Part shown: positions 36,459-44,334 of the stretch, piece after piece
How the letters are laid out: each line of letters opens with the position of its first letter
How positions within the stretch are numbered: the first letter of the stretch is position 1
Origin: Siccirubricoccus phaeus
Lineage (GTDB): Bacteria; Pseudomonadota; Alphaproteobacteria; Acetobacterales; Acetobacteraceae
Direction of reading: 5' to 3'
Assembly: GCF_008360935.1 (NCBI RefSeq)
Contig: NZ_SRXO01000002.1
Span: forward strand, 248,001-312,000
DNA length: 64,000 nucleotides
Notes under the pieces: model-generated
Seen by the model: only the letters and a program-made list of their open reading frames with translations
Told to the model about the DNA's origin: nothing
The model's database searches: none
Position numbers and translations under genes: made by a program

Positions 36459-36545
36459 TGGCAGCAGCCTGACCGCCGCTTAACCGGATTTTCATCCTCA
36501 TCCCGCAGGCTGCCGCCACCCTGGCCGTTCCAGCGTGGTGAAGAG

Positions 36546-37382
36546 ATGGTGTCCAGCGTCTCCGGCAGCGGCGCCGCTTCCTATATCGGCATCCTGCTGT
36601 CCTCCATGCGCGGCAGCAGCGGCACCGGCGGCGGCGGGGGCAGCACCGGCGGCAGCACGGGCAATGACACCATCTACCTGTCCTCCCAGGCGCAGCTCCT
36701 GCTCTCCATCGCCTCGGCGCTGAACGCCTCCCAGGGCACCACCACCCCGGCCGACCAGATCATGAGCCTCGCCGCCCAGCTCGGCCCGATGGTCGTCACC
36801 GGCGACGGCGCCGGCCTGGCCATCGACCTGGCGCCGCGCGGGCCGGATACGGCGGATGACAATCTCAACCGCCTCGCCACCATCCTGCAGGGCGGCGGCG
36901 ATCCCGGCGCCGCCGGCTCGGCCGGCTATTTCGCCTCGGTCCGCACCGGGGAGGGCCATGACGCGGTGCTGGCCGGCGACCCCACCGCCGCCCCGGAGGC
37001 CTCGCCCGGCCTCGCCGCCCTGGTCGATACCGGGGCGGGGGATGACACCATCGTGGTCAACGGCAATGCGCTGGTCCGCGGCGGCGCGGGGAATGACAGC
37101 ATCGCCTCCACCGGCGGCAGCCTGCTGGTCAATTTCGGCTATGACGCCGGCAACGACACGGTGGAACTCGCCGATGGCCCGCTCGGCCTGCTGATGGGCG
37201 GCGTCGAGGAATCCCGGCTGCTGGTGGCGCAGGAGGGCAATGACCTCGTGCTCCGCATCCATGACACCAATGACAGCCTGACCATCCGCAACTTCCGCGC
37301 GGCGCAGGAGGGCTATATCCGCCTGGCCGAGGGGACCAGGACCCTGGCCGACCTCACCGCCGGGCTGGACTTCACCGCCTGA
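36546..37382 (+). CDS. Small RTX-like calcium-binding repeat protein
   Basis: Encodes 278 residues. A Gly/Ser-rich N-terminus (SGTGGGGGSTGGSTGNDTIY) is followed by an Ala-rich helical segment. RTX-type nonapeptides follow: TGAGDDTIVVNG near 162 and GGAGNDSIASTGG near 177, then NFGYDAGNDTVELADGP. The C-terminus LVLRIHDTNDSLTIRNF resembles the haemolysin-related domain that follows RTX repeats. No Sec signal is seen, which fits type I secretion, but no secretion genes are nearby. With only two or three repeats, calcium binding is plausible but weak. Its role is unknown. Confidence 0.75.
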   Translation: MVSSVSGSGAASYIGILLSSMRGSSGTGGGGGSTGGSTGNDTIYLSSQAQLLLSIASALNASQGTTTPADQIMSLAAQLGPMVVTGDGAGLAIDLAPRGPDTADDNLNRLATILQGGGDPGAAGSAGYFASVRTGEGHDAVLAGDPTAAPEASPGLAALVDTGAGDDTIVVNGNALVRGGAGNDSIASTGGSLLVNFGYDAGNDTVELADGPLGLLMGGVEESRLLVAQEGNDLVLRIHDTNDSLTIRNFRAAQEGYIRLAEGTRTLADLTAGLDFTA

Positions 37383-37489
37383 GCCGACGCCACCGGGAAA
37401 GGGCAGGGGGCATGACGCCTCCCGCCCTGGCGGAATTGCCGCCACCCGCCTATCCTGCCCGCAACACACATCCCGGATCAGCGCCGCCC

Positions 37490-37590
37490 GGTATCTGCCG
37501 CGGCCTTGCCGCGGAAGGCTTTGGGAAAGCCTCGGACTCCAGCGATTCCGGGGCCCCCGCCAGGCCGCGCAGCGGTCCGCTGGGGGAAAT
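37490..37590. repeat. CCGCGGCTTTGCCGCGG element, copy D2 (diverged)
   Basis: CTGCCGCGGCCTTGCCGCGG forms the hairpin, followed by AAGGCTTTGGGAAAGCCTCGG, TCCGGGGCCCCCGCCAGG and GCGCAGCGGTCCGCTGGGGG. It lies in the 227-bp gap between the RTX-like gene and the alcohol dehydrogenase, just ahead of the latter's ribosome binding site. Confidence 0.65.
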
Positions 37591-37609
37591 GAGTGCGGGA
37601 GGAGCAGCC

Positions 37610-38776
37610 ATGATCGCCACCATCGTCTCGCCGCGGCTGATGCGCATCGGCGGCGGCAGCACCGCGCAGGTCGCGGAGGTGCTCGGCCTCTTCGGCCTGT
37701 CCCGCCCGCTGCTCGTCACCGATCCCTGGATGGTCTCCTCCGGCACCGTGAACCGGGTGCTGGAGCCGCTGGGCAAGGCCGGCATCACCGCGGCGGTGTT
37801 CAGCGAGACCGTGCCGGACCCGACCGACACCGTCATCGAGGCCGGCGTCGCCGCCTTCCGCGCCGGCGATTATGACTGCCTGATCGGCTTCGGCGGCGGC
37901 AGCCCGATGGATACGGCCAAGGCCATGGCCATCCTCGCCGCGGCGGAGCCGGGCGCCAAGATGCGCGCCTTCAAGGTGCCGGCGAGCGCGGACAAGGCAG
38001 CGGTGCCGGTGATCTGCATCCCGACCACGGCCGGCACGGGCAGCGAGGCGACGCGCTTCACCGTCATCACCGACACCGAGACCGAGGAGAAGATGCTGAT
38101 CGCCGGCCTCGGCGCCCTGCCGCTGGCGGCGATCGTCGATTACGAGCTGACCTACAGCGTGCCCGCCCGCACCACGGCGGATACCGGCATCGACAGCCTG
38201 ACCCATGCGCTGGAGGCCTTCGTCTCCAAGCGCGCCAACCCGCATGCGGACAGCCTGGCGCTTTCGGCGATGCGGCTGATCGGGCGGCATCTGCGCATCG
38301 CCTATCGCCAGCCGCAGAACGCCGCGGCGCGGGAGGCGATGATGCTGGGCGCGATGCAGGCCGGCCTTGCTTTCTCCAATTCCTCCGTCGCGCTGGTGCA
38401 TGGGATGAGCCGGCCGATCGGCGCGCATTTCCACGTGCCGCACGGGCTTTCCAACGCCATGCTGCTGCCGGCCGTGACGGAATACGGGCTGAACCACGCC
38501 CTGCCGCGCTATGCCGAGGCGGCACGGGCCATCGGCGTGGCGAGCAGGGATGACGCCGACCAGGTGGCGGGCAGCAAGCTGCTGGAGGAATTGCGCGCGC
38601 TGAACCAGGAGCTCGGCGTGCCGACGCCGGCGGAATACGGCATCGGCGCCGCGAAATGGGAAGGGCTGCTGCCGCTGATGGCGCAGCAGGCGCTGGCCTC
38701 CGGCAGCCCGGCCAACAACCCGCGGGTGCCGGAAGCGGGGGAGATCATCGCGCTCTATCGGCGGGTCTACGGGTGA
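37610..38776 (+). CDS. Iron-containing alcohol dehydrogenase
   Basis: Encodes 388 residues from ATG 37610, preceded by GCGGGAGGAGCAGCC. The family III ADH fold shows FGGGSPMDTAKAMAI near 99 for NAD binding and PTTAGTGSEATRFTVIT near 143. The iron ligands are Asp in DTGIDSLTHALEAFVS near 197 and His in VHGMSRPIGAHFHVPHGLSN near 264-283. Such enzymes oxidise primary alcohols or reduce aldehydes in the cytoplasm. The gene stands alone, so the substrate cannot be inferred. Confidence 0.93.
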   Translation: MIATIVSPRLMRIGGGSTAQVAEVLGLFGLSRPLLVTDPWMVSSGTVNRVLEPLGKAGITAAVFSETVPDPTDTVIEAGVAAFRAGDYDCLIGFGGGSPMDTAKAMAILAAAEPGAKMRAFKVPASADKAAVPVICIPTTAGTGSEATRFTVITDTETEEKMLIAGLGALPLAAIVDYELTYSVPARTTADTGIDSLTHALEAFVSKRANPHADSLALSAMRLIGRHLRIAYRQPQNAAAREAMMLGAMQAGLAFSNSSVALVHGMSRPIGAHFHVPHGLSNAMLLPAVTEYGLNHALPRYAEAARAIGVASRDDADQVAGSKLLEELRALNQELGVPTPAEYGIGAAKWEGLLPLMAQQALASGSPANNPRVPEAGEIIALYRRVYG

Positions 38777-38799
38777 TCTGAGAAGGGCGAAGAAAGGGG

Positions 38800-38962
38800 G
38801 CTCTGCCCCATGCTCGGCCGGGGAGGCGCGGTGAAGGCAGCGCCTCCCGGTGTGAGGCTGCAGGTTGAACCAGCAAACTTATGGCGGGGTCCGGGGGACG
38901 CCTTCCCCCCGGCGGGGTGCAGGGGCAGCGCCCCTGCCGGGGGTCAGGGGCGGAGCCCCATG
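38800..38962. repeat. GGGGCTCCGCCCC repeat, copy E2 (inverted)
   Basis: Reverse complement of the E1/E3 type: GGGGTCCGGGGGACGCC, CCGGCGGGGTGCAGGGGCAG, CGCCCCTGCCGGGGGTC, GGGGCGGAGCCCC. It fills the gap between two convergent genes and ends within a few bases of the GST stop codon, so it may serve as a terminator for both. Confidence 0.75.
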
Positions 38963-38967
38963 CCCCC

Positions 38968-39630
38968 TCAGCGCCGCGCGATCTCCGCATCCTTCTTCGG
39001 GATCAGCTCATAGGGCGCCGCATAGCCCGGCATGGCCTGGATCCGCCCGGCCCAGGCCGCCAGCCTCGGCCAGCGCGCCAGCTCGAATCCGCCTTCGGCC
39101 ATGAACACCATCCGCCCCCAGCAGCCGAGATCGGCGATGCTCGGCGCCTCCCCAACCAGCCAGTCGCGGCCTGCCAGCGCCTGGTCCACGCGGTCCAGCG
39201 CCGCCTCGGCCAGCGGGCGGAAATACTCCATCACCGCCGGGTCCACCGCGCGGAAGCGGCTGTAATGCCGCACCTTGGCGACGTTGGTGATGGCATCCGC
39301 CTCCCAGGAGAGCCATTCCCGCGCCTGCCAGCGATCCTGCTCGTGCGGCGGCTCGAACCGCCCCGTCACCCGCGCCAGATAGTCCAGGATGACGTTGGAC
39401 TGCACGATGGTCAGCCCCCGGTGCCGCAGCGCCGGCACTTGGCCGTAGCGGTTCACCGCCAGATAGTCCGGCCGCGTCTGCGCCCCGGTCTTCAGGTTCA
39501 CCGTGCGGAAGCTGAAGGACAGCCCGGCCAGCGCCAGGAACAGCATGGGCTTGAAGCTGGAGCTGGAGGTGAAGCTGCCGAACAGGGTCAGCCTTTCCCC
39601 GTCGCCCTCGCCGTTTGGCGCATCCTGCAT
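38968..39630 (-). CDS. Glutathione S-transferase family protein
   Basis: Encodes 220 residues from ATG 39630. The N-terminal thioredoxin-like domain has LTLFGSFTSSSSFKPMLFLA with a Ser-rich catalytic loop, the cis-Pro in RYGQVPALRHRG near 67, and the glutathione-binding TIVQSNVILDYLARV near 78. The all-helical C-terminal domain includes WLVGEAPSIADLGCWGRMVF with the N-capping Asp. The substrate is unknown. It lies just downstream of the EAL-domain gene on the same strand and may share its transcript. Confidence 0.87.
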   Translation of the reverse strand: MQDAPNGEGDGERLTLFGSFTSSSSFKPMLFLALAGLSFSFRTVNLKTGAQTRPDYLAVNRYGQVPALRHRGLTIVQSNVILDYLARVTGRFEPPHEQDRWQAREWLSWEADAITNVAKVRHYSRFRAVDPAVMEYFRPLAEAALDRVDQALAGRDWLVGEAPSIADLGCWGRMVFMAEGGFELARWPRLAAWAGRIQAMPGYAAPYELIPKKDAEIARR

Positions 39631-39680
39631 CGCCGTGCCCTCCCGGCCCCGAGCATCGCCCGGGCCGGGCGCCGCGTCCA

Positions 39681-40841
39681 TCAGCCGCGGCGATAGCCCC
39701 GCCAGCCGGCCAGCCAGGTGCCGAGGGCGCTGGCCGGCAGCGGCCGGCCGATGCCGAAGCCCTGGGCGCAATCCAGCCCCAGCCCGCGGAGCTGCGACCA
39801 TTGGCCGAGATCGGCGAGGCCTTCCGCGATCACCAATTGGCCGCGCTGCCGGGCCAAGCCGACCAGGCGGCGCACCGCATGCCGTGCCGCGGCCTCGCAT
39901 GGCAGCCGTTCCACCAGGCTGCGGTCCAGCTTGAAGCCGGCGAAGGGCAGGGCGAGCAGCCGGTCCCGCCCGTCCCCCAGCGCCAGATCGTCCAGCAGCA
40001 CCCGGTAGCCGGCGGCGTTCAGCCGGCGCAGGGCGCGCCGCAGCAGGCGCTCGTCGCGCACCTCGGTGGTTTCGGTGAGTTCCAGGAAGAGCCGCCCGGG
40101 CCCGATGCCGGTGCCGGCCAAGGCGCGGCCCAGCCAGGCGGCCAGGTCCGGCTGCAGCAGCAGGGCGAGCGGCAGGTTCAGCGCCAGGCCGAGGCTCGGG
40201 AAGCCCGGCCCCAGCCCGGCCAGCTCCGCCCCGGCGCGGGAGGCGACGGCGATGGAGAGCTTGCGCGCCAGCCCGGCGCGCTCCGCCAGGGCGATGAAGG
40301 CATCCGGCCCCACCTTGGCATGCGGCATGTGCCAGCGGGCCAGGGCTTCAACCAGCACCGGCCGGCGGTCCAGCAGGCTGACCACCGGCTGGAAGCGCAC
40401 CGCGATCTCCCCCCTGGCCAGGGCCGCTTCCAGCAGGCTGGCCGCGGCATCCGGCAGCGCGCCGGAAGAGGCGGGGGGCGCCAGCAGGGCGGCGGCCAGG
40501 CGCAGCGGGTCGGCCGGCAGGGCCACCACATCGCCCGGCAGCCCGTCCTGCTGCGGGGCGGAGGAGACGACGAGAAGGCCGGTGGAGGCGCTGGGGTCGC
40601 GCAGCAGATCCAGCAGATCCGGCCAGTCGGATCCGGCCGCCTGCGGCTCGCAAACCAGATGGCGCGGGGCGAGGCCCGGCGCCGCAATCTGCGCCAGCGC
40701 TTCCCGCCCGCTGGTCACCACCATGGCAGGCGGCCGCCCCAGCCGGTTCGTGGCGGCATGCGCCGCCGCGATCACCGCCGGGTCGCGCGCGAGCACGACC
40801 AGACGGTCACGACTGGGATCGGAACGGACCGAGCAGGACAA
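39681..40841 (-). CDS. EAL-domain protein (cyclic-di-GMP phosphodiesterase-like)
   Basis: Encodes 386 residues from TTG 40841, which GGGGA precedes; the start is uncertain. Residues 10-120 resemble a degenerate receiver domain without a clear phospho-acceptor Asp. The EAL domain spans about 140-380: VLVEALARW, LNLP, FLELTET, LLDDLALGDG, FKLDRSLV, VIAEGLADLG and CAQGFGIGRPLP. The metal and catalytic positions (E, N, E, D-D, K, E, Q) are largely kept, but loop 6 (DDFGTG in active enzymes) is DDLALG. Phosphodiesterase activity is therefore possible but not certain. Confidence 0.83.
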   Translation of the reverse strand: MSCSVRSDPSRDRLVVLARDPAVIAAAHAATNRLGRPPAMVVTSGREALAQIAAPGLAPRHLVCEPQAAGSDWPDLLDLLRDPSASTGLLVVSSAPQQDGLPGDVVALPADPLRLAAALLAPPASSGALPDAAASLLEAALARGEIAVRFQPVVSLLDRRPVLVEALARWHMPHAKVGPDAFIALAERAGLARKLSIAVASRAGAELAGLGPGFPSLGLALNLPLALLLQPDLAAWLGRALAGTGIGPGRLFLELTETTEVRDERLLRRALRRLNAAGYRVLLDDLALGDGRDRLLALPFAGFKLDRSLVERLPCEAAARHAVRRLVGLARQRGQLVIAEGLADLGQWSQLRGLGLDCAQGFGIGRPLPASALGTWLAGWRGYRRG

Positions 40842-41187
40842 TCCTAGTCCCCGAATGAGTGCTCTGGAGCATAGCCGGCCGGCTCCCGCAAGTCATGCAC
40901 CGAATGCCCACAAACGTCTTTTTCCTGTGAAATCTCCACAGACAGAGAGGCAATTGGCGCAGTATGAGGCTGCGCACTACGGCCGCGCTTGCCCCTGGCG
41001 ACGGATATTACGCGATGATCTCGCCAGAATCAGTGATTTGGCGCCGAATAAATGCAACCTTTGCGTGCCTGTGGCTGATGGGCCACGAATCCTTGCCATT
41101 GCATGCACGTGCCGGCTGCCGCGCCCTCCAGCGCCCTGGGCGCGCGCCCGGCCGGGAAGCCGCCCCGGCCGGTCCCGGCCCCGCCCC
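40842..41187. other. 346-bp lower-GC gap between two minus-strand genes
   Basis: I see no convincing gene. GC content is visibly lower than the neighbours (stretches such as TCTTTTTCCTGTGAAATC and CCGAATAAATGCAACC). AGCCGGCCGGCT at 40873-40884 is a perfect 12-bp palindrome close to the EAL gene start. The part nearest 40842 should hold the EAL promoter; the part near 41140-41180 is GC-rich hairpin sequence after the EAL-distal gene. Confidence 0.5.
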
Positions 41188-41907
41188 CTACCGCCGGAAG
41201 CGGAGATCGAGCCCGCGGGCGCGCCAGCCGGCCTCGATGCCGTCCAGGTTGATCCGTCCGGCGGGGTTGGATTTGCGCGGCGTGTCCGCCAGCCCCGGCT
41301 TGCGGTCCCGGGTCCAGATGCCCAGCAGCCGGCGCAGCTCGGCGATCGGGTCGGCATGGTCGTCCACGCGGATGTCGAGGTCGGGGAAATCCTCCGTCGT
41401 CGCCAGCACCATGGCGGCGGATTGCCGGCCGCGCCGGTCGCCCCCCGCCGCCTCGCCGGCCTCCATCGCCGCCATCAGCCGCTCCGGCAGGTCGAGCGCC
41501 GTGCCGGCGGCGAAGCGGGCGAAGCAATCCGCCACCACCGCCTCCCCGGCCAGCATGTTGCCGGCGACGGAGAAGCCCTCCGCGGTCCGGTGGCCGCACC
41601 ATTCCACGCAATTCTCCCCGGTCCAGGCGGCGCTGTTGCCGTGCCGGTCCACCGCATGCACCTGGCGGATGCCGCGGCCGGGGTCGCTCGCCACCGCACC
41701 CTCGATGGCGGCGGCGGGGGTCAGGCCGCGCGCCATGCCGTCCAGGATGGCCGGGGCGAGATAGCGGTTGGTCATGGATTGGGTGGAGACGGCGCCGACC
41801 CCTGCCCGGACGAAGGGGCAGCTTGCCCCCACCGCGAAATTGCAGGTGGCGACCGCCACGGCGAAGGCGCCGGTCTTGGGGTCATGGGCGGTGATGGACC
41901 AGGTCAT
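41188..41907 (-). CDS. DUF1028 family protein
   Basis: Encodes 239 residues from ATG 41907 with GGGGAG 7 nt upstream. The N-terminus MTWSITAHDPKTGAFAVAVA and the following ASCPFVRAGVGAVSTQSMTN are the DUF1028 signature, an Ntn-hydrolase-like family of unknown catalytic role. GNMLAGEAVVADCFARF lies near 125. The C-terminal part has VDDHADPIAELRRLL, common to the family and its occasional peptidoglycan-binding fusions. Members are often encoded near peptide or amide metabolism. A degenerate palindromic repeat overlaps its upstream region. Confidence 0.85.
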   Translation of the reverse strand: MTWSITAHDPKTGAFAVAVATCNFAVGASCPFVRAGVGAVSTQSMTNRYLAPAILDGMARGLTPAAAIEGAVASDPGRGIRQVHAVDRHGNSAAWTGENCVEWCGHRTAEGFSVAGNMLAGEAVVADCFARFAAGTALDLPERLMAAMEAGEAAGGDRRGRQSAAMVLATTEDFPDLDIRVDDHADPIAELRRLLGIWTRDRKPGLADTPRKSNPAGRINLDGIEAGWRARGLDLRFRR

Positions 41908-41923
41908 GCGGCGACTCCCCATG

Positions 41924-42043
41924 CTGTCCTGCCCGCGAAACGCGCTGGATCCCCCGCGCAGGGCGCGGACAGGCCGGCTATCGAAACCGAGGCCGGTGGC
42001 CTGAGAACGGAGTCCGGCGGATTGCGGAATCGGGGACACCAGC
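41924..42043. repeat. Degenerate CTAG-family-2 repeat (copy R3c)
   Basis: TGTCCTGCCCGCGAAACGCG...GAGAACGGAGTCCGGCGGAT...GGAATCGGGGACACCAG aligns with the family-2 units at 42204, 55395 and 61819, but the CTAG ends and hairpin arms have decayed. It lies directly upstream of the DUF1028 start. Confidence 0.65.
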
Positions 42044-42078
42044 GACCTGCCAGCATAGGCGGGGCGCGGCCCGCCAAC

Positions 42079-42207
42079 CTAGAGCGTGATCGGTTGAGGT
42101 CGAATCGACCGAAGCCGTGAAGCACGCGACCGGATAACGAGCTGCACGCGACCGGATAATGAGCTAGAGCGGGGCGGGTGAGCGCAGCTCAACCGATCCC
42201 GCTCTAG
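42079..42207. repeat. CTAG-bounded repeat, family 1 (copy R3a) with internal duplication
   Basis: Same unit as R1 with CTAG ends. It is 22 nt longer because GCACGCGACCGGATAAyGAGCT occurs twice in tandem (42122-42143 and 42144-42165). Its last CTAG is shared with the next repeat. Confidence 0.85.
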
Positions 42208-42325
42208 TGTCCTGCCCGCGAAGTTCGCTGGATTTCCAGCGAACGCAGCGGGCAGGCAGGTCCCTGAAAACAAGAGTTGGTGGCCCGAGAACGACGTCCG
42301 CAGGACTGCGGAATCGGGACACCAG
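42204..42325. repeat. CTAG-family-2 repeat (copy R3b)
   Basis: Starts at CTAGTGTCCTGCCCGCGAAG, contains the perfect hairpin TTCGCTGGA-TT-TCCAGCGAA and the hairpin TCCGCAG-GA-CTGCGGA, and ends GGGACACCAG. It is the inverse orientation of the copies at 55395 and 61819. It lies upstream of a Bug receptor gene. Confidence 0.85.
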
Positions 42326-42396
42326 GCTGCCATGCCGTGCCGGCTTGCGGAATGACCGGCATGGCGGCAGCTTGCGGGGAACCGGGAGACCTTCAC

Positions 42397-43392
42397 ATGA
42401 CGTCCTTCGCCCCCAGCCGCCGCGCCGCCCTCGCCCTGGCCGGGCTGGCCCTGCCGGGCCTCGCCCCGCCCCGCACTGCCCGGGCTCAGGCCGGTTGGCC
42501 GGACCGTCCGGTGCGGCTCGTCGTGCCCTTCGGCGCAGGCGGCGCCATCGACACCCTCTCCCGCACCGTCGCCAACGCCTTCCCGGCGCTCGCCAATGGC
42601 CAGACCCTGGTGGTGGAGAACCGCGCCGGCGCCGGCGGCACCATCGCCGGCGCCTTCGTCGCCCAGTCCCGGCCGGACGGCACCACGCTGATGATGGCCG
42701 ATCTCGGCGCCAACGCCATCGCCAAGGAGCTGCAGCCGAGCCTCGGCTACGACCCGATGACGGCCTTCGCCCCCATCTGCCACCTGGTGACGCTGCCGCT
42801 GGTGCTGGTGGTGCCCGCCGCCTCGCCGGTCAGGAGTCTCGCGGAGTTCATCGCCGGCGCGAAGGCCCAGCCGGACCAGGTCTATGCCCATCCCGGCATC
42901 GGCTATGTCGGCCACCTGGCGCAGGAGCTGCTGCTGCGCGAGATCGGCGCCCGCATGACGCCGGTGCCCTATCGCAGCGGCGCCGAGGCGCTGCGCAGCC
43001 TGCTGGCGAATGAGACCGGCAGCGCCATCATCACCGTCTCCACCACCCTGCCGCAGATCCGCGAGGGCAAGCTGCGGGCGATCGCCGTCGCCGCCCCCCG
43101 GCGGGTGGCGCTGCTGCCGGATGTGCCGACCATTGCCGAGACGGTGCCGGGCTTCCAGGCCTCGGTCTGGCACGGCATTGTTGGCCCGGCGGGGCTGCCG
43201 GCGGAGATCGTCCAGGCGGCCAACCGCATCTTCAATCGCGCGATCCAGCAGCCGGAGGTGCGGCAGGTGGTGGAGCAGACCCAGGCGGGCGAGGTGGTGG
43301 GCGGCACGGCCGAGCAATTCGCCGTCTTCATCGCCGCCGACCACGCCCGCTGGGCACCGCTGATCCGCACCGCCGGCATCCGTACGGAGTGA
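42397..43392 (+). CDS. Bug-family tripartite tricarboxylate transporter substrate receptor
   Basis: Encodes 331 residues from ATG 42397 after CCGGGAGACC. The signal SFAPSRRAALALAGLALPG contains twin arginines and ends near ARAQ. The mature Bug fold begins WPDRPVRLVVPFGAGGAIDT, with VVENRAGAGGTIAG near 70, PVPYRSGAEALRSLL near 190 and WHGIVGPAGLPAEIV near 255. Bug receptors bind small carboxylates in the periplasm. No TctA/TctB membrane genes are in the window, so it may feed a transporter encoded elsewhere or act in sensing. Confidence 0.92.
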   Translation: MTSFAPSRRAALALAGLALPGLAPPRTARAQAGWPDRPVRLVVPFGAGGAIDTLSRTVANAFPALANGQTLVVENRAGAGGTIAGAFVAQSRPDGTTLMMADLGANAIAKELQPSLGYDPMTAFAPICHLVTLPLVLVVPAASPVRSLAEFIAGAKAQPDQVYAHPGIGYVGHLAQELLLREIGARMTPVPYRSGAEALRSLLANETGSAIITVSTTLPQIREGKLRAIAVAAPRRVALLPDVPTIAETVPGFQASVWHGIVGPAGLPAEIVQAANRIFNRAIQQPEVRQVVEQTQAGEVVGGTAEQFAVFIAADHARWAPLIRTAGIRTE

Positions 43393-43397
43393 CTTGC

Positions 43398-44177
43398 ATG
43401 GCCGAACCCGCCCCCGCCCGCCCCGCCGCCACGGTGCTGCTGCTGCGCGACGGGCCGGCGGGCCCCGAGGTGTTCATGGTGGTGCGCCACCGGCAGATCG
43501 AATTCGCCGCTGGCGCGCTGGTCTTTCCCGGCGGGCGGGTGGAGGCGGCGGATGCGGAGATCGCCGCCGGGCTGGATGCGGCGGATCCCTTCGCCGCGCT
43601 GCGCGTCGCCGCCATCCGCGAGGCCTTCGAGGAGAGCGGGCTGCTGCTGGCCCGTACCGAAGCGGGCGTGGCGCTGACGCCGGCGCAGGGGGCGGCGGTG
43701 GCGGCGGCGCACCGGGAGGCGCTGAATGCCGGCGCCCGCGGCTTCGCCGCGCTGCTGCAGGCGGAAGGGCTGGTGCCGGATATCGGCGCGCTGGTGCGCT
43801 TCGCCCATTGGGTGACGCCGGAGGATCTGCCGAAGCGCTTCGACACGCATTTCTTCCTGGCCCCCGCCCCGGGCGGCCATGCGGCGGCGCATGACGGGCA
43901 TGAGGCGGTGGACAGCGTCTGGATCACCCCCGAGGCGGCGCTGGCGGCGGCCGAGGCAGGCACCCGCACCGTGCTGTTCCCGACGCGGCTCAACCTTCGC
44001 CGCCTCGCCGGCGCGGCCTCCCTGGAGGCGGCGCTGGCGGCGGCGCGGGCGCGGGAGGTGGTGCGGGTGCAGCCGGTGCTGGAGACGGATGCGACGAGCG
44101 GCGCCCGCTTCCTGCGGATCCCGGTGGAGGCGGGTTATGGCGGGCCGCTCTTCCCGGCCGGCACCCGGGCGATGTAG
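43398..44177 (+). CDS. Nudix hydrolase, NUDT19-like
   Basis: Encodes 259 residues from ATG 43398. The split Nudix region is FAAGALVFPGGRVEAAD near 36, then an insertion, then RVAAIREAFEESGLLLAR near 71, giving the REx2EExG core. This insertion and the following FAHWVTPEDLPKRFDTHFFL are typical of the NUDT19/RP2-like CoA diphosphatase group, so cleavage of CoA or acyl-CoA esters is a reasonable guess. It lies 5 bp after the Bug receptor gene. Convergent hairpins follow the stop. Confidence 0.87.
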   Translation: MAEPAPARPAATVLLLRDGPAGPEVFMVVRHRQIEFAAGALVFPGGRVEAADAEIAAGLDAADPFAALRVAAIREAFEESGLLLARTEAGVALTPAQGAAVAAAHREALNAGARGFAALLQAEGLVPDIGALVRFAHWVTPEDLPKRFDTHFFLAPAPGGHAAAHDGHEAVDSVWITPEAALAAAEAGTRTVLFPTRLNLRRLAGAASLEAALAAARAREVVRVQPVLETDATSGARFLRIPVEAGYGGPLFPAGTRAM

Positions 44178-44252
44178 CCGGGCGCGCCTGTGGAGCGGCG
44201 CGGCGGGCCGCGCCGGCATGCGCCGTTGCCACTGCCAGGCGGATGGTGCGCT

Positions 44253-44331
44253 CCCTGCCGCCAGGCGGGGCGGGCGGAACCGCCTGGTGCTGGCGGCAGG
44301 GCGACGCGGCCGGCAGGCCGTGCCGGCCTGC
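44253..44331. terminator. Convergent terminator region with two hairpins
   Basis: CCCTGCCGCCAG (44253-44264) pairs with CTGGCGGCAGGG (44290-44301), and GCAGGCC-GTGCC-GGCCTGC (44313-44331) forms a second stem. They lie between the convergent Nudix and HAD genes, the second ending just before the HAD stop. Confidence 0.6.
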
Positions 44332-44334
44332 CCT

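Noticed and set aside
36546-37382. RTX toxin
   Set aside because: Only two or three nonapeptide repeats and no toxin, acyltransferase or type I secretion genes nearby; it is described as a small RTX-like protein instead.
41188-41907. DUF1028 gene as a peptidoglycan-binding protein
   Set aside because: Only the Ntn-like DUF1028 part is present; there is no signal peptide or added binding domain.
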